A DNA stretch of 64,000 nucleotides from Nelumbo lutea (lineage: Eukaryota > Streptophyta > Magnoliopsida > Proteales > Nelumbonaceae): NCBI GenBank assembly GCA_022828595.1, contig JAKGHH010000004.1, positions 85,712,270 to 85,776,269 of the forward strand. The letters are read 5' to 3'. The position numbers and the translations under genes were made by a program. The notes below the pieces were generated by a model. The model saw only the letters and a list, made by a program, of their open reading frames with translations. It did no database searches and was not told the DNA's origin. Positions 32,580 through 45,156 of the stretch are shown piece after piece; the first letter of the stretch is position 1; each line of letters starts with the position of its first letter.

Positions 32580-33260
32580 ATAAATAATAATCATATATTC
32601 ATTTAAAATATTTATTATTTATTAATTACTTTTTAAAAGTAAATTAATAATTAAGAATTTATTAAAGTAAATGAATATAAATAATTAATAATTAACAAAT
32701 TACTATTGCATAACAATAATAATTAATGATTTCTATTTAATAATAATTAAACTATAAAATAAATTATTAATAATTTCATAAGTACATTAATAAAAAGAAA
32801 ATAATATCTAAAATAGAAATAATAAGTATTAATTTTTATTTGATTAATTAAAACTAATTATAAAAAATTAATTTGATTATTTAAGCAAATTAATAATTAA
32901 CAGAAAATAATAAACTAAATATCAAAACCACTAATAGTAAATTAATTAATTACCTATGAATAAAAATAACATTGACAATTAAACTAAATTATTTAAATTC
33001 ATAAATAAATTATTAATAAAGTAATAGCTATACAATATAGATAAATAATTATGAATTATTATTTTATTAATTACATAATAACTAATAATTTATTTAATAA
33101 ACTATTTCAACCACTTTACCAATTTTTTTGCCTCAAAGTGTAATTTTTAACTTTTTTATTTGTGAAAGATGAAAAACTAAAATAAAATATAAATAAATCA
33201 ATATATATATATATATATATTCTACATATTTCAAAACAACATTATTTATTCTATATAATA
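32580..33260. other. A+T-rich block with (AT)n
   Basis: Nearly pure A+T sequence inside the CACTA-like element, ending with an AT dinucleotide tract near 33200-33220. No gene is seen. It resembles the blocks at 2831-3685 and 61440-64000. Confidence 0.6.
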
Positions 33261-36255
33261 AAACATATAACACTAACCAATGTTTTAAAAGTTGAACGAG
33301 ACCAACTAGTTAGATTATTGTTAAACCATGACCCAACCCTTAACCAATTCGATCATACACCTAACCCTATTTACTCCACCCCCCACCCCTCGCCCCCCCC
33401 CCCCCCCCCCCTCAAAAAAAAAAAAAAGCGCCAAAGCCACCAAATTGATCTAACCCAAGAACTAATGAATTGGTCTTGGGTAACTTTTTTGCTACCTATG
33501 TGTTTTAAAGTACTAAAGCACCTTACCCTGCTATTTTTACCATAAAACAAGGGTGATCATTTTAGTGAATTGGAAAAATTTTGCTCTTTGACCTAGATTT
33601 TGTGTTTAAGCCCTGGCCGAAGCTCGGGCCCTCATTATAACCACAAATTTTAGGGTTGGGCATAGGCTTAATACTTAAAACCCGCCTTGGGCTCAACTTG
33701 ACCCACATATATTTAACTATATGTATATTATAGATAATATATATGTTATTTTATATTACATAGAAATAGGGCATTCAATGAGTTTGGTTCAATCCAACGA
33801 ACCCAATGTTCATGAACTGATTAGGTTGGTTATGGTTCTAGGAATCGGAACCAATGAGTTGACTCTGGTTCCAGATATATTGTCTCGATTATTATCGGTT
33901 TGGAACTGGTTCCACCTAGTCTTGAACCGATTCGAACCCAACCCAATAGTCAGATTTCTTCTCTTCTCCCCTCTTAGTGAAACCTTTTTGTGTTGCGACA
34001 TTATCTTATTCAGGTCATAGTGACCAAAATCTAATGTTCAGTCTATAACACTCATGACCAACCATCCCCATTGACCTTTATTCAGTGATGACATAGAGAC
34101 AATAAACACACTACAACCAATGGCATGGGTCATGACATATTTGGTGTTTCATTTTTTATCTCAAAAAGCAAATGTCATGCCACAAGCAATGAAAGATAGG
34201 AGGGGTACTCAAATTTGGTTACCAAAATGAAAACCAAATCAAACCAAACTTAATAAGCAAAGACCTATGAGCAAATTATGTTGCCACTAGGGTTGGGGAT
34301 ATGATACCTCCCATTGTCTATCCCCTTGAAGTATATATATATATATTATAAGTTTATAAAGAACAATATATATTATTATACGTTAGTAATAATAATAATA
34401 ATAATAATATATTATTCACGAGTTTATAAATACTAATATAAGTGGCTCCAAACTGAACCAAACTATATTAAATTCAGTTTGGTTATGACATCAAGTTCGG
34501 TTCAATCTGGTTCATAAGAATGGATAAATTGAAATGCTAGTTAGGTGTTCTTAGCTTTTTTTTTTTTTTTTTGAAAATGTTAGGTTCTTAGTTTTAACCA
34601 AATTGAATGAAAACCACTAGAAATTTGTAGTTAATTCTTCTCCCCCGACCTCTTCTCAGGAACCTCTTCTCATTCTCCCATTTCCCAACTTCTTCTCCCT
34701 CTCTTTTTCTTTCTTTCTTTTGCTGATTTTTTCTCTCCACCTCTCCGATTTCATTAACTCTCTACCCCAACACGGAACTCCACTGTTCACTATCACTGTC
34801 TTCTCCATTTGAACCCATTAGCGGCAACAGAAACTTGACAATGGCAGTAACTGAGTTTAAGTTTGACACCTTCACAGTACTGCATACACGGGTTTGACCA
34901 CAATAGCAACAGTTCTCGTCCCCGGCATCGTGAATCTAGGGCATATTACCGGTTGCAGCTTTGATTTTCAACCTCTACGGGGAAAAAGAGGTAAGGTGTA
35001 TGTGAGCTTCATCGGTTGAGAGCTATTACGATTTACGAGGCAAGTATCTAAACCTACAGTTAAAATTGTGAATAACTGGTTTAAGTCCAACCCCTGTTCC
35101 TTTGTCTTCTCCACCGAACCTCTGCCCCATTCTCTTTCTCTATAACTCATGGTGATGCCCCCATAGGTCAACATTCTCTCTCCCTGTTCAATCCATATGT
35201 AAAACACAGTCCCAATCCAACCTTCATCAAATCCATCAAGTTGGTATTCTCCCTTCAAAGGGGTCTGTTTACATCGCCACAATTGACCTATGGCAGAGCA
35301 CCGACAATAAGATCAAGCAAGAAGAGATTTCTGTTGTGGCTAACTCCCGTGCTAGAAGTGCAAGCTAGTTTGCTCTCCACCCCAACTGAATAAAGGAGCC
35401 GTTGCTTCCTCTCATCGGATGCTTAATGTCACAAGCCCCATTGCCATTCATTTTCAACGTCTGAGTAACCACCGTCCACCGACCCACTCTCATGAAATTT
35501 AATCAATAGCTTCAGCCCTTTGTCACATTCAGGGGGAGATTTGAAGGCACATCCCAACATCCTACTACAATTCTCACATTGGGATATACATTGGTTTGCT
35601 TCTGCTTCTGATATATTTCTTATCCTTTTATTATTATTTCCTTTCTTATTTAGCTTCTTCTTAGTTTTATTTATTTATCTCGTTATCATTGATCGGTTTT
35701 TATTCTACAATGCTATTTGGTTTTGAGTTGTTCACAGTCTCCCATAATCCCGTTAGGTTGGTTTTGTTTAAATTTATCGGTGTTACATCACTTTTGTAAT
35801 GAATATTTCAGTCATGGTTAATTATCAATTCATTATGTCTTGTTAGTTATGATATTCACTTAATTGTGGAAGGTAAATACCACGGATGTTCTTGTTGTCT
35901 ATGTTTTTAGTCATTATAGTGTATAAGATTGATTTATATGCATAATCCTTAACTACCACTTGGACTATTACCTCGGTATTAGAATAGTTTGTTTAGGGCT
36001 TAGGCTTTTACACTTCGTTTAACATTAGTTGAAGCTAATTAAGTTAAAAGATTGCGATTAGTCTTGGGTTACTTCATGTTGTATTGACAATCTCTGTCTC
36101 TGTGAATAATTCAAGGTGAAACTGTTGACCTCAATTTCATTATAACTTTCCTTTTAGCTTAGCCAAATAATGTATCTCTTTGACTTATTGAATAATTGCT
36201 AGTTTATGCTTGGAAGTTATTTTCATATTTTATTAATGATCCTTCTCTCTCTCTC
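33261..36255. other. Inner CACTA-like sequence without gene
   Basis: It holds a C-run followed by an A-run (about 33393-33427), microsatellites near 34330-34410, and several gaaccggttc-type words of old MITEs (33780-34000 and 34440-34540). A T-run lies near 34559-34572. No transposase motif was found in any frame. Confidence 0.35.
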
Positions 36256-36776
36256 TGTTATGGGCCCGAGAATAGGATCTCGTCACGGGTCGGTCTACGG
36301 GGATAACCCTCTGTTTTTCTTGTTCCTCCATGCTCTTGATGGACCTATCTAAGCGCCATAATGGTGATTTGTTCAAGAGATCACCTAACTCTCCTTTACT
36401 CTCTTTCTTGACTGAATATTCGATATCTTCATTCAATAATGGTGTCTCCTTAAATAGGAGATTACAAGAGTCCTAATCTTAGGGAGTCTCCTTGCTAAAT
36501 AGGGAGACTTCCAATTCTATCTTGCTAAGGATAAGATTAGTTAATCCTAATCTGATAACAAGATAAACTAATCCTAAACTGATAACAAGATAAACTAATC
36601 CTAATCTGATAATAAGATAAACTAATCCTAATTTGATAACTTACTAACAAGATAAGATAAGAGCAATAGAATAAGATAAGAACAAGCAAGATGATCTAAT
36701 CTAATCTGGCGGTGGGTCAGGTTCCTGTTGCTGCCGGCGGCGATGGTACGTCTTTCCGAGGAATGCATCCATAACA
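36256..36776 (-). mobile_element. Solo LTR, 521 bp, CTCTC duplication
   Basis: The ends are TGTTATGG and CCATAACA, an 8-bp perfect inverted repeat with TG...CA. CTCTC is present on both sides (36251-36255 and 36777-36781), although the flank is CT-rich and the duplication could be chance. A TATA-like CTATTTAAGGAG on the - strand suggests - orientation. The interior has four copies of a 27-bp unit at about 36540-36640. The small open frame at 36233-36436 lies within it and is not a gene. Confidence 0.7.
36540..36640. repeat. 27-bp tandem repeat inside the solo LTR
   Basis: The unit taatcctaatctgataac + aagataaac is repeated about four times with few changes. Confidence 0.85.
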
Positions 36777-36781
36777 CTCTC

Positions 36782-37402
36782 TCTCTTGTGTTTTTCTTGG
36801 GTTGCAAAATAACTCATTTCCCGTGTCATCTAGTTTCTTTTATTTTATTTATTTATCTTGTTTTGGTATTCTTCCCCATGTGAACCCCAACCTATCATAC
36901 ACGGGAGAGGGGTGCCTAATCCCTTCCCTCTCCCATTCAAGTCTTAGGTAGGCTGGTTAGATCGGTACCTTAGGTATGGAGTCACTACTTGGGTCAAAAT
37001 GATTTCATGTATAAATAAACTGGGAGGCCCATCACTCCCAATTTACATCAATGATGGGTGGCAACTCCAAATGACCCCCAAGTGTGTCGTTTTCCGACGC
37101 TCACACATATTGCTTCCATTCTTGCTCTTCACCTGCTCTTCATTCAGTTTTTGATCACTTAGCTGTAGTTTCATTTATAGTGAACACTCAGGACATGAGT
37201 ATTGTCATTTATTCATTTAACCCATGCATGATTTTTGTAAGGTAAAAGGAAACTTACCATTTTATAATTTCCCTTCCATTTTTCTACATGCTTTTTTATT
37301 TTCCACTACAATGTTGTAACATTTTATCTTTCAAATGTAAAATGGCTTTGTGGTTATTAATACCTACAGTTTTTCTTATTGAGCAAATTTGACATACTCC
37401 AG
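36782..37402. other. No gene recognised
   Basis: The part at 36880-37110 has phrases typical of plant LTR-element 3' regions (cacgggagaggggtgcc, gggtggcaactcc, gttttccgacgctcac), probably a further decayed fragment. No bounds are visible. Confidence 0.3.
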
Positions 37403-37470
37403 GTATCATCCTTCATCAGAACAGGAGATGAAGTAATTATTGATGCAACAGATGACTCATATATCAGTAG
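37403..37470 (+). pseudogene. Exon-like fragment in the CACTA-like element
   Basis: A 68-bp open stretch is framed by an acceptor-like ctccag and a donor-like gtag|gtgaat. It reads VSSFIRTGDEVIIDATDDSY, far more protein-like than its surroundings. I do not recognise the gene, and no companion exon was found nearby. It could be a captured host exon or chance. Confidence 0.3.
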
Positions 37471-38530
37471 GTGAATTCCAACGTATCAACATTCATCATG
37501 AATGACTATAAAATAAGTTTTGACAATGATACGACATCCTTTATATTGCTGCATACTTTAAGGCATGGTAGTAGCATAGTATTGATTCCATCTTGTTTGC
37601 AAGTGCCTAATATTTGAAAAGCAAGACATTATTTAATGAAATATCAAATATGCATTTACATAGATTTATCTACACAAGCAGTGGACCATATAGATTTCTC
37701 TTAGTATTGATTCCATCTTGTTTGCCTATTTATTACTTGCATAACCTTACAGAAATTTAATATAGCAAATCAAGCCAAAAATTAAACTAAACATCTAAAA
37801 AAATACATTTGATTAACTATGGAGCCAAATAAAGGTCACTAAACATAGATTAGCATCAAGGGTATTCTTGGTTATGACATGAGCTCCAGAATTTGGCTTT
37901 CCTTGGAATGTAAAAATATTACCCCCAATAAAATGGATAAATGGAAATCTAAAAATGCCATTTAAAGGTGAAGGGGCCATCAGAGGCTTCCTATATTCTA
38001 AAATCATAGATATAGGAGAAGCTCCTCTTCGTTAAGTGTTTAGCATAATTAATTAACTAGAAGTTTTAGATGGCAGGAAATTTGTTCAAAGGAGTAAGGT
38101 ATTGTGTCTAGTGTTGAAAACTTGACATTAGAGCTCTTTGCGCAAGTAGAAATTGAAATTACTACATTGTGGATGGATGCAGAATGCCAACAAGTTGATT
38201 CTTGAGTATGACCATGAGAATGCTAAATTCTACCTAAAAATTGCAACAATCTGAGATCAAAACTCAGTTCCAACTTTTTAGACTGAGGATCCTAACTCCT
38301 ATGCTGCTAAAACATGTCCTAGCTCCTTATCATTAATAGATAATATTAATGTCAAAAACTACAGAAACTACAAGCAACAAATTCACAAAATGGAGAAAAT
38401 AAATAAATCAAATAAAATTCAAAATTTTCCTCCTTTCTCCAACCCATTAAGCTAATGGGCCAATCAACCTTAGGATCCATCTAATTGAGTTGTTCAATGG
38501 AAAATCTAGGAAAGAGATTTTATTACTAAC
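37471..38530. other. No recognised feature
   Basis: Inner sequence of the CACTA-like element with no gene or bounded repeat visible. Confidence 0.35.
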
Positions 38531-39172
38531 TAGACCTGTTCATAGGCCGGGTGGCCTGACAGGCCGCCCAGCCCGGCCCCCGGATGGGCTTGGACATTTT
38601 TATAGGCCTGTGGGCTTAAATTCGGGCCAAAAAGCCCGACCCGCAATAAATTCGAGCCAGGCTCGGGTTTTGTCAAAAGAGCCTGGCCGGAGCCCGGCCC
38701 AACCCAACCTAATATTAAACTTAAAATTAGTTATGTGATTATGTCCATTTGAATAAATTTTTTGATTTAAGAATGTAAAATTGTGTTTTAAAATATAAAA
38801 GAAAGGGAAAAATACCATCTTGTAGGCCCATTGTTCATTTAAATAGAAAAAAAATACTATCTGAATTTTTTATTCTAATTTGAATAGGGAAAATTGTTTT
38901 TTTTTTCAATTAGGTCGGACTTCGGGCTCAGGCTCGGGCTTTGGGCTTTTTACCAGGGCCGGGCTCGGGCCCAAGTTATAGACCTACTAGTTGGGCCGGG
39001 CTCGGGCTCAGGCTCGGGCTTCGGGCTTTTTACCAGGGCCGGGCTCGGGCCCAAGTTATAGACCTGCTGGTTGGGCCGGGCTCGGGCTCGGGCTCGGGTC
39101 TAGTATATTTTCATTAGTGACAAGTGAAAGCCCGGCCCAAGCCCGGCCCGGTCCGTTCCATGAACAGGTCTG
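38531..39172. mobile_element. hAT element (GTTCAT family), perfect 8-bp TSD
   Basis: The ends are TAGACCTGTTCATAGG and CCATGAACAGGTCTG, flanked by identical TTACTAAC at 38523-38530 and 39173-39180. At 642 bp it is non-autonomous. The inside is rich in GGGCC/GGGCTCGG words, with a block of about 75 bp repeated near 38925-39000 and 39000-39075. The strict TSD and the matching 121-bp copy at 2373-2493 make the hAT call firm. Confidence 0.85.
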
Positions 39173-39180
39173 TTACTAAC

Positions 39181-40011
39181 GTTGTCCACCGACTAAAGGC
39201 CCAAAAAACCACTGCTCATAACCAAACACCTCACCTTAATCTAAGACGATTCTAATGCCAAGCTGATGCGGGGCATAACTTACAAGCAATATATTTTTCA
39301 TCCTTTCTCATGAGAAAGTAGTCAAACAAGTGAATCAAACACATTTAATTAGAAATTTAATATTTATCTTGCATTGACATACTATTGATTTTAGTTACCT
39401 AGCTCTTCTTTCACTTATTTTTTCATTGTATGTTGTATATTTAATTAGATCATCAAATTAGCCCTTGTTTTAACCTTTCTTTTTTGTTTTTCTTTGTAGG
39501 TTTTCATTCAATGAGTGACTCAAAGCATGGTTGGAGACAATGGATATTTCTTTTATATTTAGAATTTTTTATTTGAATGTCATCTTATCTTTAATATGTA
39601 TTGAGGAAAATTTGACATTTATAATATATTTTTGTTGGTAGCACAATGGATGTATCAAATTATACATGGCATGTAGTTTCTTATTACAATATATAATATT
39701 CATTTGATGTATGAATGAAATAGACATTGCTTTAAGGTGGTAGTATCGATTATTGCTATTTTACTATTTTAATTTGAATAATTAGTTACGGAATGTATGA
39801 ATGGAACAGGTATTTTATCGTTATTTAAAAAAAAAAAAAACCCATTGTTAGATTGAAACAATTAGCTACATTTTTGGAATAAACCATGGCCATAGTCAGG
39901 TTTTAGCCACAGTTTGTCCAAACCGTAGTTATAATATGATGTATATACTTTCAGTTTCGTATAAAACCGTAATTAAAGGTTTATACATATAGCCACTGTT
40001 TTCCCCCAAGT
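39181..40011. other. Right part of the CACTA-like element
   Basis: It contains an A-run near 39828-39841 and, from 39880 on, subterminal words (gccatagtcagg, ttttagccacag, aaccgtagttataa) that mirror those at the left end. No gene. Confidence 0.5.
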
Positions 40012-40566
40012 GCTAGTAGCAGGACTTAATTCTATCTCAACGCTAGAACTAATCTGGACTGCATTGTGTAGGCCCATGAAGTAAAAAAAAAAAAGGGACC
40101 CAATACTTCATGGGGCTACACAACGGGAAATAGCTTATTGCCCTACGCATAACTCCTCAACACCGGTGACAGAAGTATTTAATCTCAACCTCTACTAAAA
40201 CCAGCCAAAAACCTTACCAACTAAGTTAATTTATAGCATTAATAGGAATGCATCCTCAAGCCCATAATATCATGGACTGTTTATACTATTCTTATATGGA
40301 TCCTACTAATAGGTAACCAGCAGATCCGTGTGATGGTAATAAAGCAAAACCTTAGAAACTTCTCAAAACCTCGTTGGTGTATAAAGTTTACAAGAATTTA
40401 CAAGAATGTCAGCAGCTACCTAACTAGATGTCAACTTTTCTACTTCATCTATGTTGAAATAAAAATGAATTCAATGGGATTGTGTTAGGTTGTGATTTGA
40501 TATTAACCAATGGATTGAATGGTGTGATGTAACTTTCAAATGAGACATCTAGTCAAGTCCAACTTA

Positions 40567-40679
40567 GGCTGCATTTTGCATTCCGTATTTTAAGGATTTG
40601 TCTTCTTTTTTTGCTGTTAAGAATTTAATATTTATAAGAACATGAACATTTTAATGTAAAAAGAATGCCAAATGCAACC
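40567..40679. mobile_element. Tourist-like MITE, TTA TSD
   Basis: 113 bp, from GGCTGCATTTTGCATTCC to GAATGCCAAATGCAACC, with TTA on both sides (40564-40566 and 40680-40682). It belongs to the same family as the copy inside the - strand copia LTR at 60778-60905. Confidence 0.8.
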
Positions 40680-40682
40680 TTA

Positions 40683-41285
40683 GTAAGATAGGCCTTAGGC
40701 TATCTATGTCTGATTGTCTGGATAGCCCCTAATTCTAACTGGAGCTGCATATTGGTTCGGGCTGGACCAGGCTGAGGCCAACCCAGTGGCCAATGCCTCC
40801 CCAATAGAGTTACAATTTGTTCATGCAATGGCTAGGCCTGTTTCACATTTACCCCAAGAGAACAGGTTCACTGAAATTGGGTCTCATTCAAATTTGTAGT
40901 GAACACTGAAATACTTATCTTGTATTTATTTGAGATACAATCACTGATTTAATTTATTTTATCATCTATATATAATTAAAAATTTTGTATGTAACATGAA
41001 TCTACACTTAAATGATGAATAAGTACATTTTTATGTAAATATATAAAATATTGCGTTTATATTATATTTTTATAGATTCGTGCATTTTAGTGTATATTAG
41101 TTGGAATGGCCTATGTTCTGAGTGGGCTAGTGGCCTATGTTGAGTTCAGTTTAGCCCAAGCCCAACCTGTTCCAGCTTGTGGAAGACAGTAGATCGGGCG
41201 GCTCCAGCAAGCTCTGACAGCAAAGTTGAGGACGCAGAACGTGCTTTGCTGTTTCAGCAAGATTTAAAAGGGTTGTACCTTCTAG
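40683..41285. other. No gene seen
   Basis: Intergenic sequence. It contains words such as ggttcgggctggaccaggc (40750s) and gttgagttcagtttagccc (41140s) that may be inverted ends of an old MITE; no TSD was found. Confidence 0.3.
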
Positions 41286-41586
41286 TAATGTTTTAAAAAT
41301 TGACTTGAAATTGGAACCGTTTTGGTTATTGGTTTTCAGGGCTGACGGTTCAATCGTTCAGTTTGAATGGACGGCTTGTTCTGATAAATAATTAATAAAT
41401 TAAAATAAAAGTGGCCAAAAATCATTAAATGGATTGATGGTTCAACCACCCGGGTCAATAGATCATTGACCATTTCAACGGTTTTTGGCCAGAGACCAGG
41501 TTTGGGGTAAAACGGAATTGGTTGCTTGAATGGTTCTCGGGATGAATGGTCCAACCGTCTAGATCAACGAAGATTAGAAAACATTG
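41286..41586. mobile_element. hAT-type MITE, CAGTGTTTT family
   Basis: 301 bp from TAATGTTTTAAAAATTG to GATTAGAAAACATTG. The flanks CCTTCTAG and CCTATTAA agree at five of eight bases, so the TSD has decayed. The interior is colinear with the right part of 939-1575. Confidence 0.6.
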
Positions 41587-42124
41587 CCTATTAACGTGCT
41601 GCCATTGTGGTAGCTGAGTGTTAGCGTTCCACTAGCATTCAATTCATTGCTTGTTGTATATTAGTTTTCTCACTTACTTGTGCGAGGAAAGAGTATGTAT
41701 GCATTATTGCATACATTAGGCTCAATTTAAATACAAATACAAATGTATACCATGCAAATTCATACAAAAAATACAAAATAAAAAGTTTTGGACTACATAT
41801 TTGTAATTTGTACTTGTACTCTTTCCAAACTGAGCATTGTTGTAACTACAAAGAAAGGATTTGGACAAGACATCAATGACTATTAAGTGAATGATATCCT
41901 TTCATACACGTTCATGCAACTAATTAGTTCGAAAGATCTCACAAATTTGGTAGGCCTATCTTATTAGGCCAATAAGGAAATGCCGACTTTTTATTCTTTG
42001 AAGGGAAATGCCGACTCTTTTTGGTAAAGGATAATCAACGACAACAAAGAACAACAAAAAACGAAGAGAAACAAACAACTACTTACAATTCAAGTCATGA
42101 CTAACCAGAATCTCCACCCATTCG
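41587..42124. other. No recognised feature
   Basis: Intergenic sequence between two hAT-type MITEs. No gene or bounded repeat is visible. Confidence 0.35.
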
Positions 42125-42132
42125 GGCAGGAG

Positions 42133-42429
42133 CACTGTTTTCAAAATTGGAATGGACTAGACAGTCGGACTAGAAAAACTGGGAATCAGTCACCTGACCG
42201 GTTCCATTTTCCTCCAAAATCACTTTTTCCCCCAAAACTATTGATTTAGATCAGCAAACCGCTGAACCGGCCGATTAATCATACGAACGATTTTGACCGT
42301 TTTCTAATTTTTAAATTTTTTTATTTTTTGTCAGAATAAGCCATTCGTTCAGGTTTAATGGTCGGACCGTTCAAACTTATAAACGGATTCCTGACCAGTT
42401 CGGTCACCGGTTCATTTTTAAAAACCATG
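42133..42429. mobile_element. hAT-type MITE, perfect 8-bp TSD
   Basis: 297 bp from CACTGTTTTCAAAATTGG to TTTTTAAAAACCATG, flanked by identical GGCAGGAG at 42125-42132 and 42430-42437. It is inverted relative to the copy at 41286-41586. Just to the right, the 19-base word actccaccagccctctttt occurs twice (42455 and 42485). Confidence 0.82.
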
Positions 42430-42437
42430 GGCAGGAG

Positions 42438-44286
42438 TGAATAAAGAAGCCAGACTCCACCAGCCCTCTTTTGCCAAATTCGTACTCCACCAGCCCTCTT
42501 TTCATTTTTAAAAACCATTGATTTTCTTTTTGAAAACAAAAAACCTCACATCAGTAAAATTAAATATAATTGAGAAAATCTACAATCTATTTCAGAAAGA
42601 AAAGATGTGAGCAGAAAGGTTTTGACCAATCACAACCCTGCATGAATTTTATAGAAAACCCACTTGATTAGTTACTACCTTTATGATTCAGGTTGATTGA
42701 TTGTTTAGTTTTTTTTTTTTTTCACTTTTTAAAAACAAAACCGACCTTGTTATCCGACACCCCCCTTAGTTTAACTATCTCAACAAAAAAAAAAAAAAAA
42801 AAGATAGGATTAGCTGAACGTTTTGCTATATATAGGACCAATAATAATACTTCACATCAGTCATAAAATATATGGAATCCACATTCATTCAATATTGCTG
42901 TATGCATCCCATGCATTTTATCACTCGTGTAGAGCATTATCATTGATTCCAGAGCCTGCTTCACAGCTAAAACATTCAGCTAATTTGCATTCGGGAAAAA
43001 AAAAGCATCCTTAGCCATCTGATAATTTCCTCTCTCCACTGCTTAGATTGGGTTCAAGCAGCCACTTTTAACACAAATATGACTGGCACAAAGCGATGAA
43101 ACCCAATTTTTATGCCCTCCAAAGCTGAAAATAACTATTGCTTCTACTTGGATAGCTGACAAAACCTCCCACTTCTCAAAATGGACCGTTATGGCAAGGG
43201 AAATGCCGACTTGGTTCACTTTCAACTTTACTAGATAAAAATGTTTAAGACCTAATCAAGCCTGAGGGCAGGTGAGAGTTTGATATTGAAAGAAAGGGAA
43301 ATTGAATTGAATTTTATGTTTTTTTTTTTTTTGTTAATCATCTCTAATAGTGAGGGCAGAAAATGTAAATTGAACTATTATTTTTGATTCATTCATTTTT
43401 TTCACATTAAATCTTGTGTTTAAGGTATTAGCTATCATTATGTCCATTAACACATAATTTTGTAGATATTTTTTCTCACCAATAATTTCTACTAAGAAAC
43501 TTTTTTTTTTCTAGACTAAAATACCCATACCTTTGAATTTGGTCCCTCTTTAATTATGAGAACAAAAAAATGTAATTTGAACTACTATTTTCCACCTTAT
43601 TAAATGCACTCTCATTAAGTTATTAATTCACATCCTCTCTATTTAAATAATTTATTTAAGGTATTTTTTCACCAATAAATTCTATTAAATTTAATGGAAA
43701 TTTATGGTTTTCTCCCCTCATTTCATTGGTTTTTTTGAATGTATTATCCCAAACCCCCACACCCATGCTATAGTATTCCCCTCCTTTATATTGTAATTGA
43801 TTTCCCCACTTGTTTTAATTATACAAACCTATAAAAATTTATGGTGGAGGAATCTATAAAATACCCTGAGTTTTATTCTATATCAAATACTTTTAACAAT
43901 ACAAACCCATGTTTCTTAAAACTGACCCAAAACAAAAATCCTTATTCCTTCCAGGTGGTAGGCAAGTAATCCAATCGTCCATATCAAAATGGGTCAAGCC
44001 CATGATGTCATAGTTAAATAATGTAATTCTAAAATAGAAATAAATATAAAAATGACAAAAAAATAAAAAATGAAGATAATTTTGGGCACATCTCTAATAT
44101 CACATATTCATTATATTAAACAAAAATAAATGCAATAAATAAAAAATATTTTTAACACGAAAATATAAGAAAAGTATAGAAAATTGTACATATATTAATA
44201 CTATTATGATAGCAACATCATCATCATTATCTAAAATTACCACATGCATATTTGCTAGTCAAGTAAAAAGCCCAATCTAAAATAAT
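42438..44286. other. Intergenic, weak internal duplication
   Basis: T-run near 42711-42721 and A-run near 42785-42801. Two similar stretches at about 43330-43500 and 43545-43700 share words (gaactattattttt / gaactactatttt, taaggtatt, tcaccaataa) and may be an old duplication. No gene is seen. Confidence 0.35.
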
Positions 44287-45110
44287 TTAAATATAAGTTT
44301 CTGATAGATAGATGGTGGTGTAAACCTCAAATACAAATTGAAATGTCTTTATTACATTTTTAAACTTTTGAAACACATTTTTTATCTTCAAATAATTCAA
44401 TTTCCCTTCACTAACCATTCTGAACTTTGCAAAATGCTTGCCAATATGGGCCCTCACAAACTTGTATAAAGACAATTTTATTAAAGCCTCTAGTATGATA
44501 AATATTGTCCCTGTCCTCTTGAAAATCATTAAGGACAATATATTCCTCGAGTAATGGGTTCATCATCATAGATTGAAGGTTTGTTCTAAACTTTTGTTCT
44601 AGTCAACAAGTTCGTCTTCAATATATATTGTTAAGGAAAATGGGCACACAAGCTTTTTGTTACAATTCTCAACAATATTAAAACAATCATCAAAGTTGTC
44701 CCTTGTTTTAGATTTTGAAACTGATAACTCTTCAACGGAACTCCATTCCTTGAATTTATTTGGGGTTATACCTCCCATCACATTTGTTCACCACCCACAA
44801 CTACAACTAGCTTAATTACTTGTTGAGGAGAGAAACCTCCATGAAACTTTGGGATATCAATATTGAAACTTGTTTTCCACTGTTTCTGGTCAACACTTGC
44901 AATTATAGCCAATCTGATTACTTGCATTGATGATGAAAAAGAACGACTGGAGACACTTGCGTTGGAGTCGTTGTCCCTTGTTTCAGAATGAGAACATAGC
45001 GATTTCAACTCTTAGTAAGTGCATCGACTTGTTTTCTCAGTTCTGACATCTCTTCCTGTGTTTTGTTGTTGAGTTCAGGCTCCATGATGTGAGCCACTTA
45101 TTTCTTCTTA
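44287..45110 (-). pseudogene. Ty3/gypsy gag remnant
   Basis: Downstream of a primer site at 45143-45156, the - strand has a short leader, a start MEPELNNKTQ near 45084, and a heptad-like segment SELRKQVDALTKS. It then has the gypsy gag landmark IDIPKFHGGFSPQQ around 44838-44866. Frames shift and stop repeatedly afterwards. In intact gypsy elements the sequence DIPEF-GGLDPE-F-DWL begins the retrotransposon gag core (established knowledge). No protease, reverse transcriptase or integrase follows, so the element is truncated. Confidence 0.6.
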
Positions 45111-45142
45111 AAAGCCATAATCTAAAGAATTTTCAAACTTGA

Positions 45143-45156
45143 GCTTTGATACCAAA
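45143..45156 (-). other. Primer-binding site of the gypsy remnant
   Basis: On the - strand TTTGGTATCAAAGC follows an LTR end ...TGTGCCA. It matches the usual plant Met-tRNA primer site with one change (TATCAAAGC for TATCAGAGC). Confidence 0.7.

Larger units (their letters stand above)
32024..40012. mobile_element. CACTA-like (EnSpm) transposon, about 8 kb, nested insertions
   Basis: The left end is CACTACCGAAAAATGGGGCT. The right end, read inward on the - strand, is CACTTGGGGGAAAACAGTGGC; both then continue with GGCTAT. Just inside the left end is a long array of GCTACGG/GCTACAG subterminal repeats, and CCGTAGTTATAA-type words recur before the right end, the expected CACTA layout. The flanking trinucleotides (AAT and CTA) do not match, so the 3-bp TSD is mutated or one boundary is slightly off. 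No TNP1/TNP2-type transposase is recognisable, so it is non-autonomous. Later insertions are a solo LTR (36256-36776) and a hAT element (38531-39172). Confidence 0.6.

Noticed and set aside
33389..33427. C-run then A-run as a poly(A) tail of a retrogene
   Set aside because: No open frame or TSD is associated; it looks like simple sequence and may be error-prone.
36233..36436. 67-residue - strand frame with charged residues
   Set aside because: It lies in the transcribed part of a solo LTR.
32024..40012. Autonomous CACTA with transposase
   Set aside because: No TNP2-like motif was found in any frame, and the flanking trinucleotides do not match.
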